The notes beneath the pieces were generated by a model that saw only the letters and a list, made by a program, of their open reading frames with translations, had not been told where the DNA came from and did no database searches. This document shows, in pieces, positions 11,486-20,830 of a stretch of 64,000 bases of DNA (position 1 is the first letter of the stretch; the number at the start of each line of letters is the position of its first letter). A program made the position numbers and the translations under genes. The stretch comes from Pseudomonas argentinensis (GTDB lineage: Bacteria > Pseudomonadota > Gammaproteobacteria > Pseudomonadales > Pseudomonadaceae), in contig NZ_CP056087.1 of NCBI RefSeq assembly GCF_001839655.2, positions 2,170,001 through 2,234,000 on the forward strand, read 5' to 3'.

Positions 11486-11534
11486 CTATTTCCAGCTGCA
11501 GTGCTCAAGCATTGCAGCCAGACCGCAAGGTTCT

Positions 11535-11610
<76 letters not shown>

Positions 11611-11657
11611 ATCCACGACAGGCCAGCCTAGTGCTGGCCTTGTTCTTCGAAGGTTTC

Positions 11658-11733
11658 GTCCCCTTCGTCTAGTGGCCTAGGACACCGCCCTTTCACGGCG
11701 GTAACAGGGGTTCGAGTCCCCTAGGGGACGCCA
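11658..11733 (+). tRNA. tRNA-Glu (anticodon TTC), copy 2
   Basis: Identical to the first tRNA-Glu, 248 bp downstream of it. It is the last gene of the four-tRNA operon, followed by two terminator hairpins. Confidence 0.97.
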
Positions 11734-11740
11734 TTTTTGC

Positions 11741-11795
11741 CCGCTCTGCGGGATTTTTAAGGGTCACTTCTCACGAAGTGGCCCTTTTGTTTTTG
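11741..11795 (+). terminator. Double Rho-independent terminator of the tRNA operon
   Basis: Two hairpins in series. CCCGC/GCGGG with ATTTTT ends at 11758. It is followed by GGGTCACTTC paired with GAAGTGGCCC (11761-11784) and a T-rich tail TTTTGTTTTT ending at 11795. Confidence 0.85.
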
Positions 11796-11897
11796 CGCGC
11801 TCGAAAAGTGCTGGCCGCTCTGTTGATGCAGGCCTTGCGTTGCGCAAGGCTTAGCCCCTAAGGTCAGGCTCGTTCCGTCGACAAGGGAAGCCACCCC

Positions 11898-11951
11898 ATG
11901 AAGCTGACTCACACCGTTGCAGCGCTGCGCGCCCTGGGGCGTCTGCCGTGA
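11898..11951 (+). CDS. Possible 17-codon leader ORF coupled to the thioesterase gene
   Basis: ATG at 11898 is preceded by AAGGGAAG. It encodes MKLTHTVAALRALGRLP and stops at TGA 11949-11951, which overlaps the GTG start of the next gene by two bases. No family is recognisable. It may be a translational-coupling leader for the thioesterase, which has no Shine-Dalgarno of its own in view, or a chance frame. Confidence 0.35.
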   Translation: MKLTHTVAALRALGRLP

Positions 11952-12382
11952 ACTGGGATCGCCCTGATCCATTCACCATCGACCTGATGGTCGGCAGCGA
12001 GGATATCGACGGCCTCGGCCACGCCAACAACGCCGTCTATGTGACCTGGCTGGAACGCTGCGCCTGGCGGCATTCGCAATCGCTGGGGCTGGATCTGGTC
12101 GAGTACCGGCGCCTGGATCGGGCCATGGCGGTGGTGCGCCACGAGATCGACTACCTGAGCAGCGCCTACGAAGGCCAGGCGCTGGTCATGGGTACCTGGA
12201 TCGTCGCATCCGACCAGCGTCTGAAGATGGATCGCTGTTTCCAGTTGGTGCGCCCCCAGGACGGCGCCACCTTGCTGCGCGCGCGCACCACCTTCGTCTG
12301 CATCGAGCTGTCCAGCGGGCGGCCCAAGCGCATGCCGGCCGAATTCGTCGCGAGCTATGGCAGGGCATTGCTGCCCGCCTGA
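11948..12382 (+). CDS. Hotdog-fold acyl-CoA thioesterase (YbgC/4HBT type)
   Basis: A 144-aa hotdog-domain protein that probably hydrolyses an acyl-CoA thioester. The N-terminal block VGSEDIDGLGHANNAVYVTWLE is the 4HBT/YbgC signature, with a catalytic Asp within IDGLGHANN. The body is a single hotdog domain, as usual for 130-150 aa members that form tetramers. The GTG start at 11948 gives MNWDRPDPFTIDL, which looks like the family N-terminus; no better start exists. It follows the tRNA operon terminators and converges on the next gene four bases after its stop. The substrate is unknown. Confidence 0.82.
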   Translation: MNWDRPDPFTIDLMVGSEDIDGLGHANNAVYVTWLERCAWRHSQSLGLDLVEYRRLDRAMAVVRHEIDYLSSAYEGQALVMGTWIVASDQRLKMDRCFQLVRPQDGATLLRARTTFVCIELSSGRPKRMPAEFVASYGRALLPA

Positions 12383-12386
12383 GGGA

Positions 12387-12776
12387 TCACTGCTGCGGCG
12401 CCAGAAACAGCTTCTGCTCCTCGTACACCGCCTGGTAGCGCCTGACCTCGCCGGGTTGCAGCAGGATCGACTGGCTGCTTAGCAGGTCGATCTCGGCGCA
12501 GAAGCCTTCCCGTGAAGGTGTCAGCACAACGGTTCTTTCGCCGCTGGGCACGTCCAGCGTGACACTTTCGCCGGCCGGTAGCGCCACCACCACTTGCTCA
12601 TCGACGCGCAGCTGCAGGTCGCAGGCGTTTGGGGCATGGCGGTCACGGCTGACGATCAGTTTGGCAGCCGCTGCCGGATCCAGTGGCACGCCCTCGGAGA
12701 TCGGCGTGACGGCCAGGGCGCTGGTGGTGGCCAGCAGCAGGGCGAGCGGGGCACCGCGCAACAACAGTGGGCTCAT
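12387..12776 (-). CDS. Small secreted protein of unknown function
   Basis: A 129-aa protein with a clear Sec signal peptide (LLLRGAPLALLLATTSALA, cleavage expected after ALA near residue 22). No lipobox Cys is present. The mature part contains two Cys (in NACDLQL and EGFCAEI) that could form a disulfide in the periplasm, and a beta-rich pattern (VVVALPAGESVTLDVPSGERTVVLTP) suggesting a small beta-sandwich. It ends four bases from the thioesterase stop, convergently. I do not recognise the family. Confidence 0.7.
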   Translation of the reverse strand: MSPLLLRGAPLALLLATTSALAVTPISEGVPLDPAAAAKLIVSRDRHAPNACDLQLRVDEQVVVALPAGESVTLDVPSGERTVVLTPSREGFCAEIDLLSSQSILLQPGEVRRYQAVYEEQKLFLAPQQ

Positions 12777-12933
12777 GGTGATTCCAATCGGTAGTCGTCA
12801 CTGCAATGGACTGCCTGAGGTGGCAGGTGTTCAGCTGCCGCGCCGCTGGGCTGATGCGAGTCTCGCCGCTACACTACGCGCCGTTTTCCGGCCGACGCCG
12901 CCGGGTTTCCCCTGATAGTTCGAGAGTATTGCC

Positions 12934-13947
12934 ATGCAGATCGCCCTGGCGCCCATGGAGGGGCTGGTCGATGAAATCCTCCGCGATGTGCTGACCCGGG
13001 TTGGCGGCATCGACTGGTGCGTGACCGAGTTCATCCGCGTGACCGATCGCGTGCTGCCCAGGTCGACCTACCGCAAGCTGGCACCCGAGCTGTTCAGCGG
13101 CGCCCGTACGGCTGCCGGCACGCCACTGCGCGTGCAACTGCTCGGCTCCGACCCCAAGTGTCTGGGCGACAATGCCGCCTATGCCTGCGTACTCGGCGCG
13201 CCGGTGATCGACCTGAATTTCGGCTGCCCGGCCAAGACGGTGAACAAGTCCCGCGGCGGGGCGGTGCTGCTCAAGGAGCCGGAGCTGCTGCACGCCATCG
13301 TGCGCGAGGTGCGCCGCAGCGTACCGGCGCCCATTCCCGTTACCGCCAAGATGCGCCTGGGCTTCGATCACAAGGATCTGGCCCTCGATTGCGCCCGGGC
13401 GCTGGCCGAGGGCGGCGCCGCGCAGATCGTCGTGCACGCACGCACCAAGGTCGAGGGCTACAAGCCGCCGGCCCACTGGGAGTGGGTGGCACGGGTGCAG
13501 GAAGTGGTCGCCGTGCCGGTGTATGCCAATGGCGATATCTGGTCCGTCGAGGACTGGCGACGCTGCCGCGAGGTGAGCGGCGCCGAGCATTTCATGCTGG
13601 GCCGTGGCGTGGTGGCGCGGCCCGACCTGGCTCGGCAGATCGCCGCGGCAAAGGTCGGTCAGGATGCCGGCGTGATGACCTGGGTAGAGTTGCAGGCGCT
13701 GCTGGGCGAATTCTGGCTGCAGGCACGGCGCAAGATCTCGCCGCGCTACGCCCCTGGCCGGCTCAAGCAATGGCTGGCGATGCTCACGCGCAGCTATCCG
13801 GAGGCGGTCGAGTTGTTCGCCCTGGTACGGCGGGAGACCAGCTGCCAGATCATCGATGCGCTGCTGGGCGTAAGCATCGCGCCGGCAGAGGTAAGCGCTC
13901 TGCAAGCGCTCGCAGCCGACGACGAGGCGTTCAGCGCCCTCCGCTGA
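12934..13947 (+). CDS. dusC: DusC, tRNA-dihydrouridine synthase
   Basis: An FMN-dependent enzyme that reduces uridine to dihydrouridine in tRNA; the DusC subgroup acts on U16. A TIM barrel opens with [11 protein letters not shown]. The catalytic Cys98 in [12 protein letters not shown] sits at the same number as in E. coli DusC. The phosphate-binding motif GDIWSVEDW and the FMN-site segment [13 protein letters not shown] follow. A C-terminal helical tRNA-binding domain completes 337 aa. Its last 17 bases overlap the 3' end of the convergent SDR gene. Confidence 0.93.
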   Translation: MQIALAPMEGLVDEILRDVLTRVGGIDWCVTEFIRVTDRVLPRSTYRKLAPELFSGARTAAGTPLRVQLLGSDPKCLGDNAAYACVLGAPVIDLNFGCPAKTVNKSRGGAVLLKEPELLHAIVREVRRSVPAPIPVTAKMRLGFDHKDLALDCARALAEGGAAQIVVHARTKVEGYKPPAHWEWVARVQEVVAVPVYANGDIWSVEDWRRCREVSGAEHFMLGRGVVARPDLARQIAAAKVGQDAGVMTWVELQALLGEFWLQARRKISPRYAPGRLKQWLAMLTRSYPEAVELFALVRRETSCQIIDALLGVSIAPAEVSALQALAADDEAFSALR

Positions 13948-14677
13948 CGTCCAGCAACGAGCCGGTGGTGTAGCTGGCCTGCTCGCTGGCCAGCCATACA
14001 ATCGCCTCCGCCACCTCGTCGGCGCGCCCGCCACGGCCCAGTGGCACGCTGGCCGCCACCCGCGCCACCCGTTGCGGCTCGCCGCCGCTGGCGTGGATCT
14101 CGGTGTCGATCACCCCGGGGCGCACGGCATTGACGCGAATGCCGTCGGCGGCGAGCTCCTTGGCCAGCCCCACCGTCATGCTGTCGACCGCGCCCTTGGC
14201 CGCGGCGTAGTCGATGTACTCCTCGGGCGCGCCGAGGCGGGCGGCGATCGATGAAACGTTGACGATCACGCCGCCACGCCCGCCCTGGCGGGTGGACATC
14301 CGCGCGATCGCCTCGCGGCTGCACAGGAAGCTGCCGTACACATTGGTGGCGAACACCCGTTGCCAGCGCTCCAGGCTCATCCGTTGCAGGCGCATCTGCT
14401 GCTCCAGTATCCCGGCGTTGTTGACCAGCACGTCCAGGCGCCCCAGGTGCGTGTCGATCTCGGCGAACAGCCGGCGCACCTGATCTTCGTCCGCCACATC
14501 GGCCTGCAGCGCCAGCGCCTGGCCGCCCTGGACTGCGATCGCCTCGACGAGCGCCTCGGCGGCGTCACGCTGGCGGTGGAAGTTGACCACCACGCGGTAG
14601 CCCTGCTGCGCCGCCAGCCTGGCCGTGGCTGCGCCGATGCCACGACTGGCGCCGGTAACCAGCATTACCTTGCACAT
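13931..14677 (-). CDS. Short-chain dehydrogenase/reductase (FabG-like)
   Basis: A classical SDR of 248 aa using NAD(P)(H). The nucleotide motif is TGASRGIG at 8-15. The structural motif NNAG lies at 86-89. Catalytic Ser is at 142-143 in VNVSSIAA, Tyr157 and Lys161 form YAAAK, and there is a PG motif after the active site. The substrate cannot be told from sequence. It lies between dusC (convergent, overlapping by 17 bp) and ibpA (divergent). Confidence 0.88.
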   Translation of the reverse strand: MCKVMLVTGASRGIGAATARLAAQQGYRVVVNFHRQRDAAEALVEAIAVQGGQALALQADVADEDQVRRLFAEIDTHLGRLDVLVNNAGILEQQMRLQRMSLERWQRVFATNVYGSFLCSREAIARMSTRQGGRGGVIVNVSSIAARLGAPEEYIDYAAAKGAVDSMTVGLAKELAADGIRVNAVRPGVIDTEIHASGGEPQRVARVAASVPLGRGGRADEVAEAIVWLASEQASYTTGSLLDVSGGR

Positions 14678-14699
14678 CGAAAAATCTCCTTTTCAGGCC

Positions 14700-14727
14700 C
14701 TTGAAATTTTTTCCGGCATCCACATTT
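14700..14727 (+). promoter_or_regulatory. Sigma32 heat-shock promoter of ibpA
   Basis: CTTGAA at 14700-14705 and CCACATTT at 14720-14727, separated by 14 bp, match the sigma32 pattern (CTTGAA, 13-17 bp, CCCCATNT). An inverted repeat CGGCATCC (14714-14721) with GGATGCCG (14739-14746) straddles the -10 and the start region. Its function is unclear. Confidence 0.75.
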
Positions 14728-14732
14728 TTCTC

Positions 14733-14798
14733 ACCGTGGGATGCCGAAGGCGGGTCCCGCACCTTATCACTCGCTGACTATTCAGGAGATCTACCATG
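14733..14798 (+). promoter_or_regulatory. ROSE-like RNA thermometer in the ibpA leader
   Basis: The predicted leader is about 63 nt, the usual size for ROSE elements. Just before the start codon, UCGCUGA (fits the ROSE U-Y-GCU motif) can pair with UCAGGAGA, which contains the Shine-Dalgarno; a four-base loop separates them. This leaves a G opposite a G, as in known ROSE hairpins. A GC hairpin (GCGGG/CCCGC) lies upstream. ROSE control of ibpA is established in Pseudomonas. Confidence 0.7.
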
Positions 14799-15248
14799 AG
14801 CACTGCATTTTCCATGACCCCGCTGTTCCGTCAGTCCATTGGCTTCGACCGTTTCAACGACCTGTTCGAATCGGCGATGCGCAACGAGACGAGCAGCAGC
14901 TACCCACCCTACAACGTCGAGAAGCATGCCGACGACCAGTACCGGATCGTCATCGCTGCCGCTGGATTCCAGGATGAAGATCTGGATCTGCAGGTCGAGC
15001 GCGGCGTGCTGACCGTGACCGGCGGCAAGCGTGCGGGCAATGGCAACGGTGACAATGTCACCTACCTGTATCAGGGCATCGCTCAGCGTTCGTTCAAGCT
15101 GTCGTTCCGCCTGGCCGATCATATCGAGGTCAAGAGCGCCAGCCTGGTGAACGGCCTGCTCAACATCGAGCTGGAGCGCCATGTGCCGGAAGAGGCCAAG
15201 GCCAAGCGCATCCCGATCGGGTCGGCACGCCCGGCACTGGAGAACTGA
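14796..15248 (+). CDS. ibpA: IbpA-type small heat-shock protein (Hsp20)
   Basis: An ATP-independent holdase that coats unfolding proteins during heat stress and passes them to DnaK/ClpB. A short N-terminal arm (FDRFNDLFESAM) is followed by an alpha-crystallin domain (about 38-130: PPYNVEK to LLNIELER). A C-terminal tail has the IPI motif (KRIPIGSA), the I-x-I anchor for oligomer assembly. The 150 aa length is normal. It is a single-gene unit with a sigma32 promoter, a ROSE-like leader with AGGAG eight bases before ATG, and its own terminator. Confidence 0.95.
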   Translation: MSTAFSMTPLFRQSIGFDRFNDLFESAMRNETSSSYPPYNVEKHADDQYRIVIAAAGFQDEDLDLQVERGVLTVTGGKRAGNGNGDNVTYLYQGIAQRSFKLSFRLADHIEVKSASLVNGLLNIELERHVPEEAKAKRIPIGSARPALEN

Positions 15249-15265
15249 TCCAGCACCGGCACACC

Positions 15266-15294
15266 GGAAAAGGCGCCCCTGTGGCGCCTTTTCC
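15266..15294. terminator. Bidirectional terminator between ibpA and the GGDEF-EAL gene
   Basis: GGAAAAGGCGCC (15266-15277) and GGCGCCTTTTCC (15283-15294) form a perfect 12-bp stem with a 5-nt loop. It has a T tract on each strand and sits between two convergent genes. Confidence 0.88.
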
Positions 15295-15296
15295 GT

Positions 15297-18221
15297 TCAG
15301 TGCGGCAGGCGCTGGTCGCTGTGGCTGAGCAGGGCCCGAAAGGCCGGTAGCGGCTGTGGGCGGCTGAACAGGTAGCCCTGGTAGCAGTTGCAGCCCTGGC
15401 TCTGCAGGAAGTCCAGCTGGCTCTGCTGTTCCACGCCTTCGGCGATGACCTCCAGGCCCAGGCTCAGGCCGAGGGCCACCACGGCGCGGATGATTTCCGC
15501 ATCGCTCGGGTTGCTGGTGGCGTCGCGCACGAACGACTGGTCGATCTTCAGCACGTCCACCGGCAGGCGTTTGAGGTAGGTGAGCGACGAGTAGCCGGTG
15601 CCGAAATCGTCCATGGCGAAACTGACGCCCAGCTGGCGCAGACGGTTCATCTTGCTGATGGTGTCGTCGATGTCCTCGATGACGATGCCTTCGGTGATTT
15701 CCAGCTTGAGCATGCCCTGGGGCAGCATGTTCTGGCGCAGGCAATGCTCGACGCGCTCGACGAAATCGCCCTGGCGGAACTGCCGCGTGCTGATGTTCAC
15801 GCACAGGCTGAAGCGCTCGTCGATCAGGCCGTCCTCCAGCAGCTGCGCGCAGGCGTGGCAGGCTTCGCCCATCACCCAGGCGCCGACCTCGAGGATCAGG
15901 CCGCTTTCCTCCAGCACGTGGATGAACAGCGCTGGCGATTGTTCGCCGAGGGTCGGGTGGGCCCAGCGCAGCAGTGCTTCGGCGCCAATGATCTGATCGG
16001 TGCGGGCGTCCACCTGGGCCTGGAAATACAACTCGAATTCGCCACGGCTCAGGGCCGTGCGCAGCTCGTTCTCCAGGCGCAGGCGCTCGCTGGCGGCGTG
16101 CTGCATGGAGCTGTGGAACAGCTGAATGGCGTTGCGGCCCGAATCCTTGGCACGGTACAGGGCGATGTCGGCGCGCTTGAGCAGGTCGGCCGGCGTCTGG
16201 CCGTGGTCGGGGATCAGGGCGATGCCGATGCTCGGGGTGACCTGCAGGCGATGGCCTTCGAGCAGCATGGGTTCGCTGAGCAGGGTGCGCAGCTTTTCGG
16301 CGGCATGGCCGGCGTGGCTGATGACTTCTTCCAGCGTACCCTCGATGCCGGTGAGCAGTACCACGAATTCGTCGCCGCCCAGGCGCGCCACGGTGTCTTC
16401 CTCGCGCACGCTGACTTCCAGGCGGGCGGTGATCAGCTTGAGCACCGCATCGCCGAACGGGTGGCCGAGCGAGTCGTTGATGTGCTTGAAATGGTCGAGG
16501 TCGAGAAACAGCAGGGCGCCGCGCAGTGCGTGGCGCTGCAGCAGGGCGATCTGCTGGGTCAGGCGATCCATCAGCAGGGCGCGATTGGGCAGGCTGGTCA
16601 GCGGGTCGTGGTAGGCCAGGTGCTGAATCTGCTGCTGGGCGGCCTTGAGTTCGCTGATGTCGCGGGCGGTGACCAGCAGGCACTGGGTGCCATCCAGCTC
16701 GATCGGTTCGAAGGAGATTTCCACTTCCAGGTGCTTGCCATGGCGGTCGCGACCGCTCATCTCGATGCGCTGGATATGGCCCTGCTCGCGCAGGGTGGCG
16801 AGCAGGCGCTGGCGTTGGTGATCGTCGGGCCAGATGCCCACCTCGGTCGAGGTGCGGCCGATGACTTCCTCGGCGCTGTAACCGGTGAGGCGGGTGAAGC
16901 CGTCGTTGATCTCGATGTAACGGCCGGTGTCGCGGGTGGTGATGGTGATCGCGTCCGGGCTGGAGTGAAAGGCCTTGTAGAATTTTTCCTGGCTGGCCTT
17001 GAGCGCCGCCTCGGCGCGTTGTTGCTCGGTGATGTCGCGAAACTTGCTGAGCACACAGGGCTGGCCGGCCAGTTCCAGGCGCCGGCACGACACGATGCAG
17101 CTCATCAGGCGGCCTTGCGGGTCGTGCAGGTCGATGCGTTCGTCGGTCAGGTCGGTGCCGCCGAGAATCTTGGCGCGCAGCGGCGAATCCTCGGGTAGCA
17201 CCTGCCAGGGCGCGAGCTTGAAGATATTGCGGCCGCTGACTTCCGCCGGCCGCCAGCCGAAGGCCTGGGTGAACGCCGGGTTGATTTCCAGGATCCGGCC
17301 TTCCGGCAGGGTGGTGACGCAGATCGGGTCGGGGCTGGCCTGGAAGACCATGGCGAACTTGCGTTCCGAGGCCTGCAGGCGCTGCTCGCGCAGGGTGCGT
17401 TCGCTGGTGTCGATCATGATGCCGGTCATGCGCACGGGCTGGCCCTGGTCATCGCGGTGCAGCTTGGCGGTGCTTTCCAGGTAATGGGTCTGGCCGTTGG
17501 CGTGCACCGTGCGGTAGGTCACCTGGGAGTCCTGGCCGTTATCGGGCAGCAGGTCGCGATAGGCCTGCCGCAGGGCCTGAAGATCCTGCGGGGGCACGTG
17601 GGCGAAAAAGTCCGGGAAGGGACCCTGGAAGGCCGCGTCCGGCAGCCCATGAAGGACGGCGGCGCGCGGTGAGGCGAACAGGGTGTCGCTGGGGATGTGC
17701 CAGTCCCAGGTGCCCAGATCCGCCGATTCGAGCGCCATGCGCAGGCGCTCCTGGCTGTCGGCCAGGGCCTGTTCCTGGACGCGCTGGCGGGTGATGTCGC
17801 GCACCACGCCGAACATCCGGTTCTGGCCGCCATCGCCGGCCTGCAGGCTGCCGGTGATCTCGATCCAGCGCAGGCTGCCGTCCGGCCATTGAATGCGATG
17901 GCGAATCGGCTCGGCCGTGGGCGAGCCATCGATCACTGCCTGGAACATGCGCAGCACTTCGCCGCGCTCCTCCTCGGGAATCAGCCCGATATAGTCGACG
18001 GGGGCGCTGAGCGGGCGGGTCGGGTCGAGGCCGAATACCTTCTGGGCGCCACGGGACCAGCTGACCTCGCCGGTGTCGACGTTCCAGAACCAGGCGCCGA
18101 GTCCGGCACCATTGAGGGCAGCCAGCAGGTGTTGGCTGTCGCGCCAGGTCTTTTCGAACTCGGCTGGGTCGAGCACCGGTACATGGGGCAACGGTGGGCG
18201 TTTGTCGTTGGAATTGCCCAT
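15297..18221 (-). CDS. Four-PAS GGDEF-EAL c-di-GMP signalling protein
   Basis: A 974-aa cytoplasmic dual-domain protein of c-di-GMP turnover. Four PAS/PAC modules occupy roughly 28-148, 155-275, 285-400 and 408-525. The GGDEF domain (about 530-695) has intact GGDEF at 615-619 and the product-inhibition site R606-E-E-D609 five residues before it. The EAL domain (about 710-965) has EALLRW at 748-753, DDFGTGYSS from 871, KIDQSFV and AEGVE, so phosphodiesterase residues look complete. No membrane segment or signal peptide is visible. Both activities are possible; PAS ligands and the net direction are unknown. Transcribed alone, convergent with ibpA. Confidence 0.92.
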   Translation of the reverse strand: MGNSNDKRPPLPHVPVLDPAEFEKTWRDSQHLLAALNGAGLGAWFWNVDTGEVSWSRGAQKVFGLDPTRPLSAPVDYIGLIPEEERGEVLRMFQAVIDGSPTAEPIRHRIQWPDGSLRWIEITGSLQAGDGGQNRMFGVVRDITRQRVQEQALADSQERLRMALESADLGTWDWHIPSDTLFASPRAAVLHGLPDAAFQGPFPDFFAHVPPQDLQALRQAYRDLLPDNGQDSQVTYRTVHANGQTHYLESTAKLHRDDQGQPVRMTGIMIDTSERTLREQRLQASERKFAMVFQASPDPICVTTLPEGRILEINPAFTQAFGWRPAEVSGRNIFKLAPWQVLPEDSPLRAKILGGTDLTDERIDLHDPQGRLMSCIVSCRRLELAGQPCVLSKFRDITEQQRAEAALKASQEKFYKAFHSSPDAITITTRDTGRYIEINDGFTRLTGYSAEEVIGRTSTEVGIWPDDHQRQRLLATLREQGHIQRIEMSGRDRHGKHLEVEISFEPIELDGTQCLLVTARDISELKAAQQQIQHLAYHDPLTSLPNRALLMDRLTQQIALLQRHALRGALLFLDLDHFKHINDSLGHPFGDAVLKLITARLEVSVREEDTVARLGGDEFVVLLTGIEGTLEEVISHAGHAAEKLRTLLSEPMLLEGHRLQVTPSIGIALIPDHGQTPADLLKRADIALYRAKDSGRNAIQLFHSSMQHAASERLRLENELRTALSRGEFELYFQAQVDARTDQIIGAEALLRWAHPTLGEQSPALFIHVLEESGLILEVGAWVMGEACHACAQLLEDGLIDERFSLCVNISTRQFRQGDFVERVEHCLRQNMLPQGMLKLEITEGIVIEDIDDTISKMNRLRQLGVSFAMDDFGTGYSSLTYLKRLPVDVLKIDQSFVRDATSNPSDAEIIRAVVALGLSLGLEVIAEGVEQQSQLDFLQSQGCNCYQGYLFSRPQPLPAFRALLSHSDQRLPH

Positions 18222-18312
18222 TGACCCTTCCTCTACAAAAGCCCGGCGAGGCGGGAAGCCGGGCTATTGGGGCTTGTGCTGCATGAATGCCGGCAGATGG
18301 CCGGCATGGGTA

Positions 18313-19218
18313 TCACGTTAGCTGCTGCCCCGGCGCTAAAGCAAGACTGTCGCGATGACTGTCGAGCAGTTGCATGAAGGCCCTGGCGGCGTTCGACAGG
18401 GTGCGTTCGGTATGCACGATATAACCGAGCTGACGCGACAGCTGGATGCCCGGCAGGGGCAGGCGGGCCACCTGCTCGTCGAGCATGGTGCGCGGCAGCA
18501 CGCTCCAGGCCAGGCCGATGGAGACCATCATCTTGATGGTCTCCAGGTAGTTGGTGCTCATGGCGATGTTGGGGGTCAGGTTCTCGGCCTCGAACAGGCG
18601 CTGCACGATATGGTGGGTAAAGGTGTTGCCGCCAGGAAACACTGCCGGGTGCAGGGCCACGTCGGCAAGCGTCACGCCGGTGCCCTGGGCCAGCGGATGT
18701 TCAGGCGCGGTGACGAAATCCAGCGGGTCGTCCCATACCGGCACGGCGCGCACCGGATCGCGGGTATCCGGTGCCAGGGTGATCACCGCCAGCTCGGCGC
18801 GGCCGTGGAACACTTCGTCATAGGCCACTTCCGAGTCGAGAAACTGGATATCCAGCGCCACTTGCGGGTGGGCGCGGGTAAAGGCGCGCAGCAGCGGCGG
18901 CAGGCGGTGCAGACCGATATGGTGGCTGGTGGCGAGGGTCAGCCGCCCGGTGATCTCGCCGTTGAGGTTGGTCAGCGCCCGGCGGGTGTCCTCCAGCACG
19001 TTGAGAATCTGATAGGCACGCGGCAGCAGGGCGCGGCCGGCTTCGGTCAGGCTCACCTCGCGGCCGAGGCGGTCGAACAGGCGCACGCGCAGCTGCTGCT
19101 CGAGGCTGGCGATGCGTTTGCTCACCGCCGGCTGGGTGAGGTGCAGGCGTATGGCGGCCTCGGAGAAGCTGCCGAGTTCGGCGATGGCGATAAAGGCATT
19201 GAGGGTGGCGAGATCCAT
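18313..19218 (-). CDS. LysR-type regulator divergent from leuCD
   Basis: A 301-aa LysR-type regulator with an N-terminal winged helix-turn-helix (about 1-65: SFSEAAIRLHLTQPAVSKRIASLE) and a periplasmic-binding-like effector domain (about 90-295). It is transcribed away from leuC, the classic arrangement for a regulator of the neighbouring operon. The same neighbour pair is known in P. aeruginosa. Control of leuCDB by this protein, perhaps in response to a leucine-pathway intermediate, is inference from position. Confidence 0.88.
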   Translation of the reverse strand: MDLATLNAFIAIAELGSFSEAAIRLHLTQPAVSKRIASLEQQLRVRLFDRLGREVSLTEAGRALLPRAYQILNVLEDTRRALTNLNGEITGRLTLATSHHIGLHRLPPLLRAFTRAHPQVALDIQFLDSEVAYDEVFHGRAELAVITLAPDTRDPVRAVPVWDDPLDFVTAPEHPLAQGTGVTLADVALHPAVFPGGNTFTHHIVQRLFEAENLTPNIAMSTNYLETIKMMVSIGLAWSVLPRTMLDEQVARLPLPGIQLSRQLGYIVHTERTLSNAARAFMQLLDSHRDSLALAPGQQLT

Positions 19219-19338
19219 GGGGCTTCCAGTCGCGATCTGGGTTGTTGTCCCGCGATGCTATATCAATTCCGATCAGGAATCTTCTGGATGAAAAATATGA
19301 ATTTGAGTTATTCGCCGGTCGCGCATAGCATTCTCCCC

Positions 19339-19355
19339 ATAAGCCACAAGGCTAT
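19339..19355. promoter_or_regulatory. Candidate LysR operator upstream of leuC
   Basis: ATAAGCC-ACA-AGGCTAT is a short dyad of LysR-operator shape 37 bp before the leuC ATG, within the LysR-leuC divergent region. The fit to a T-N11-A site is loose, so this is tentative. Confidence 0.3.
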
Positions 19356-19391
19356 TGCCCCAGGCATAGAAATAGTGATGAGGACAGGCTG

Positions 19392-20819
19392 ATGACCGGC
19401 AAGACGCTCTACGACAAGTTGTGGGACATGCACGAAGTGAAGCGCCGCGACGACGGCTCGTCGCTCATTTACATCGACCGCCATATCCTTCACGAAGTGA
19501 CGTCGCCCCAGGCCTTCGAAGGCCTGCGCCTGGCCGGGCGCAAGCCATGGCGCATCGATGCCAATATCGCCACGCCGGACCACAACGTGCCGACCACCCG
19601 CGCCGAGCGCCTCGGTGGCCTCGACGCCATCGCCGATGAAGTCTCGCGCATCCAGGTCAAGACCCTGGACGAGAACTGCGATGACTTCGGCATCCTCGAA
19701 TTCAAGATGAACGACGTGCGCCAGGGCATCGTCCACGTGGTCGGCCCGGAGCAGGGCGCCACCCTGCCGGGCATGACCGTGGTCTGCGGCGACTCGCACA
19801 CCTCCACCCATGGCGCCTTCGGTGCCCTGGCCCATGGCATCGGCACCTCCGAGGTCGAGCATGTGCTCGCCACCCAGTGCCTGGTCGCCAAGAAGATGAA
19901 GAACATGCAGGTGCGCATCGAAGGCAAGCTGCCGTTCGGCGTCACCGCCAAGGACATCGTGCTCGCGGTGATCGGCAGGATCGGCACCGCCGGCGGCAAT
20001 GGCCATGCCCTGGAATTCGCCGGCAGCGCGATCCGCGAGCTGTCCCTGGAAGGGCGCATGACCATCTGCAACATGTCCATCGAAGCCGGTGCGCGGGTAG
20101 GGCTGGTGGCGGTCGACGAGAAAACCATCGCCTACGTCGAAGGCCGTCCGTATTCGCCGAAGGGCGCGGACTGGCAAAAAGCCGTGGCCGTATGGCGTGA
20201 TCTGGTTTCCGATGCCGACGCGCATTTCGACACTGTCGTCGAGCTGCAGGCCTGCGACATCAAGCCCCAGGTCAGCTGGGGTACCTCCCCGGAAATGGTG
20301 CTGGCCGTCGACCAGAACGTGCCGGATCCGGCTCGGGAAAGCGACCCGGTGAAAAAGGATTCGATCACCCGCGCGCTCAAGTACATGGGCCTGGCGGCCA
20401 ACCAGCCGATCACCGATATCAGGCTCGATCGCGTGTTCATCGGCTCGTGCACCAACTCGCGTATCGAAGACCTGCGCGCCGCCGCCGAGGTGGCCAAGGG
20501 CCGCAAGGTCGCCGCCACGGTCAAGCAGGCGCTGGTGGTGCCGGGCTCCGGTCTGGTCAAGGCCCAGGCGGAAAGCGAAGGGCTGGACAAGATCTTCATC
20601 GAGGCCGGCTTCGAATGGCGTGAACCGGGCTGCTCCATGTGCCTGGCCATGAACCCGGACAAACTGGGCAGCGGCGAGCATTGCGCCTCGACCTCCAACC
20701 GCAACTTCGAAGGCCGCCAGGGCGCCGGTGGCCGTACCCACCTGGTCAGCCCGGCCATGGCCGCGGCGGCGGCGGTGACCGGGCGCTTCATCGACGTTCG
20801 CGAATTGATCCAGGCCTGA
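19392..20819 (+). CDS. leuC: LeuC, 3-isopropylmalate dehydratase large subunit
   Basis: The Fe-S subunit of isopropylmalate isomerase, which converts 2- to 3-isopropylmalate in leucine synthesis together with LeuD. The aconitase-type signatures are present: [21 protein letters not shown], the cluster ligand in [13 protein letters not shown], and two more Cys ligands in [13 protein letters not shown]. The length of 475 aa is typical of proteobacterial LeuC. The ATG at 19392 follows GATGAGGA. leuD starts 11 bases after the stop and completes the enzyme. Confidence 0.98.
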   Translation: MTGKTLYDKLWDMHEVKRRDDGSSLIYIDRHILHEVTSPQAFEGLRLAGRKPWRIDANIATPDHNVPTTRAERLGGLDAIADEVSRIQVKTLDENCDDFGILEFKMNDVRQGIVHVVGPEQGATLPGMTVVCGDSHTSTHGAFGALAHGIGTSEVEHVLATQCLVAKKMKNMQVRIEGKLPFGVTAKDIVLAVIGRIGTAGGNGHALEFAGSAIRELSLEGRMTICNMSIEAGARVGLVAVDEKTIAYVEGRPYSPKGADWQKAVAVWRDLVSDADAHFDTVVELQACDIKPQVSWGTSPEMVLAVDQNVPDPARESDPVKKDSITRALKYMGLAANQPITDIRLDRVFIGSCTNSRIEDLRAAAEVAKGRKVAATVKQALVVPGSGLVKAQAESEGLDKIFIEAGFEWREPGCSMCLAMNPDKLGSGEHCASTSNRNFEGRQGAGGRTHLVSPAMAAAAAVTGRFIDVRELIQA

Positions 20820-20830
20820 GGAGAGAGATG

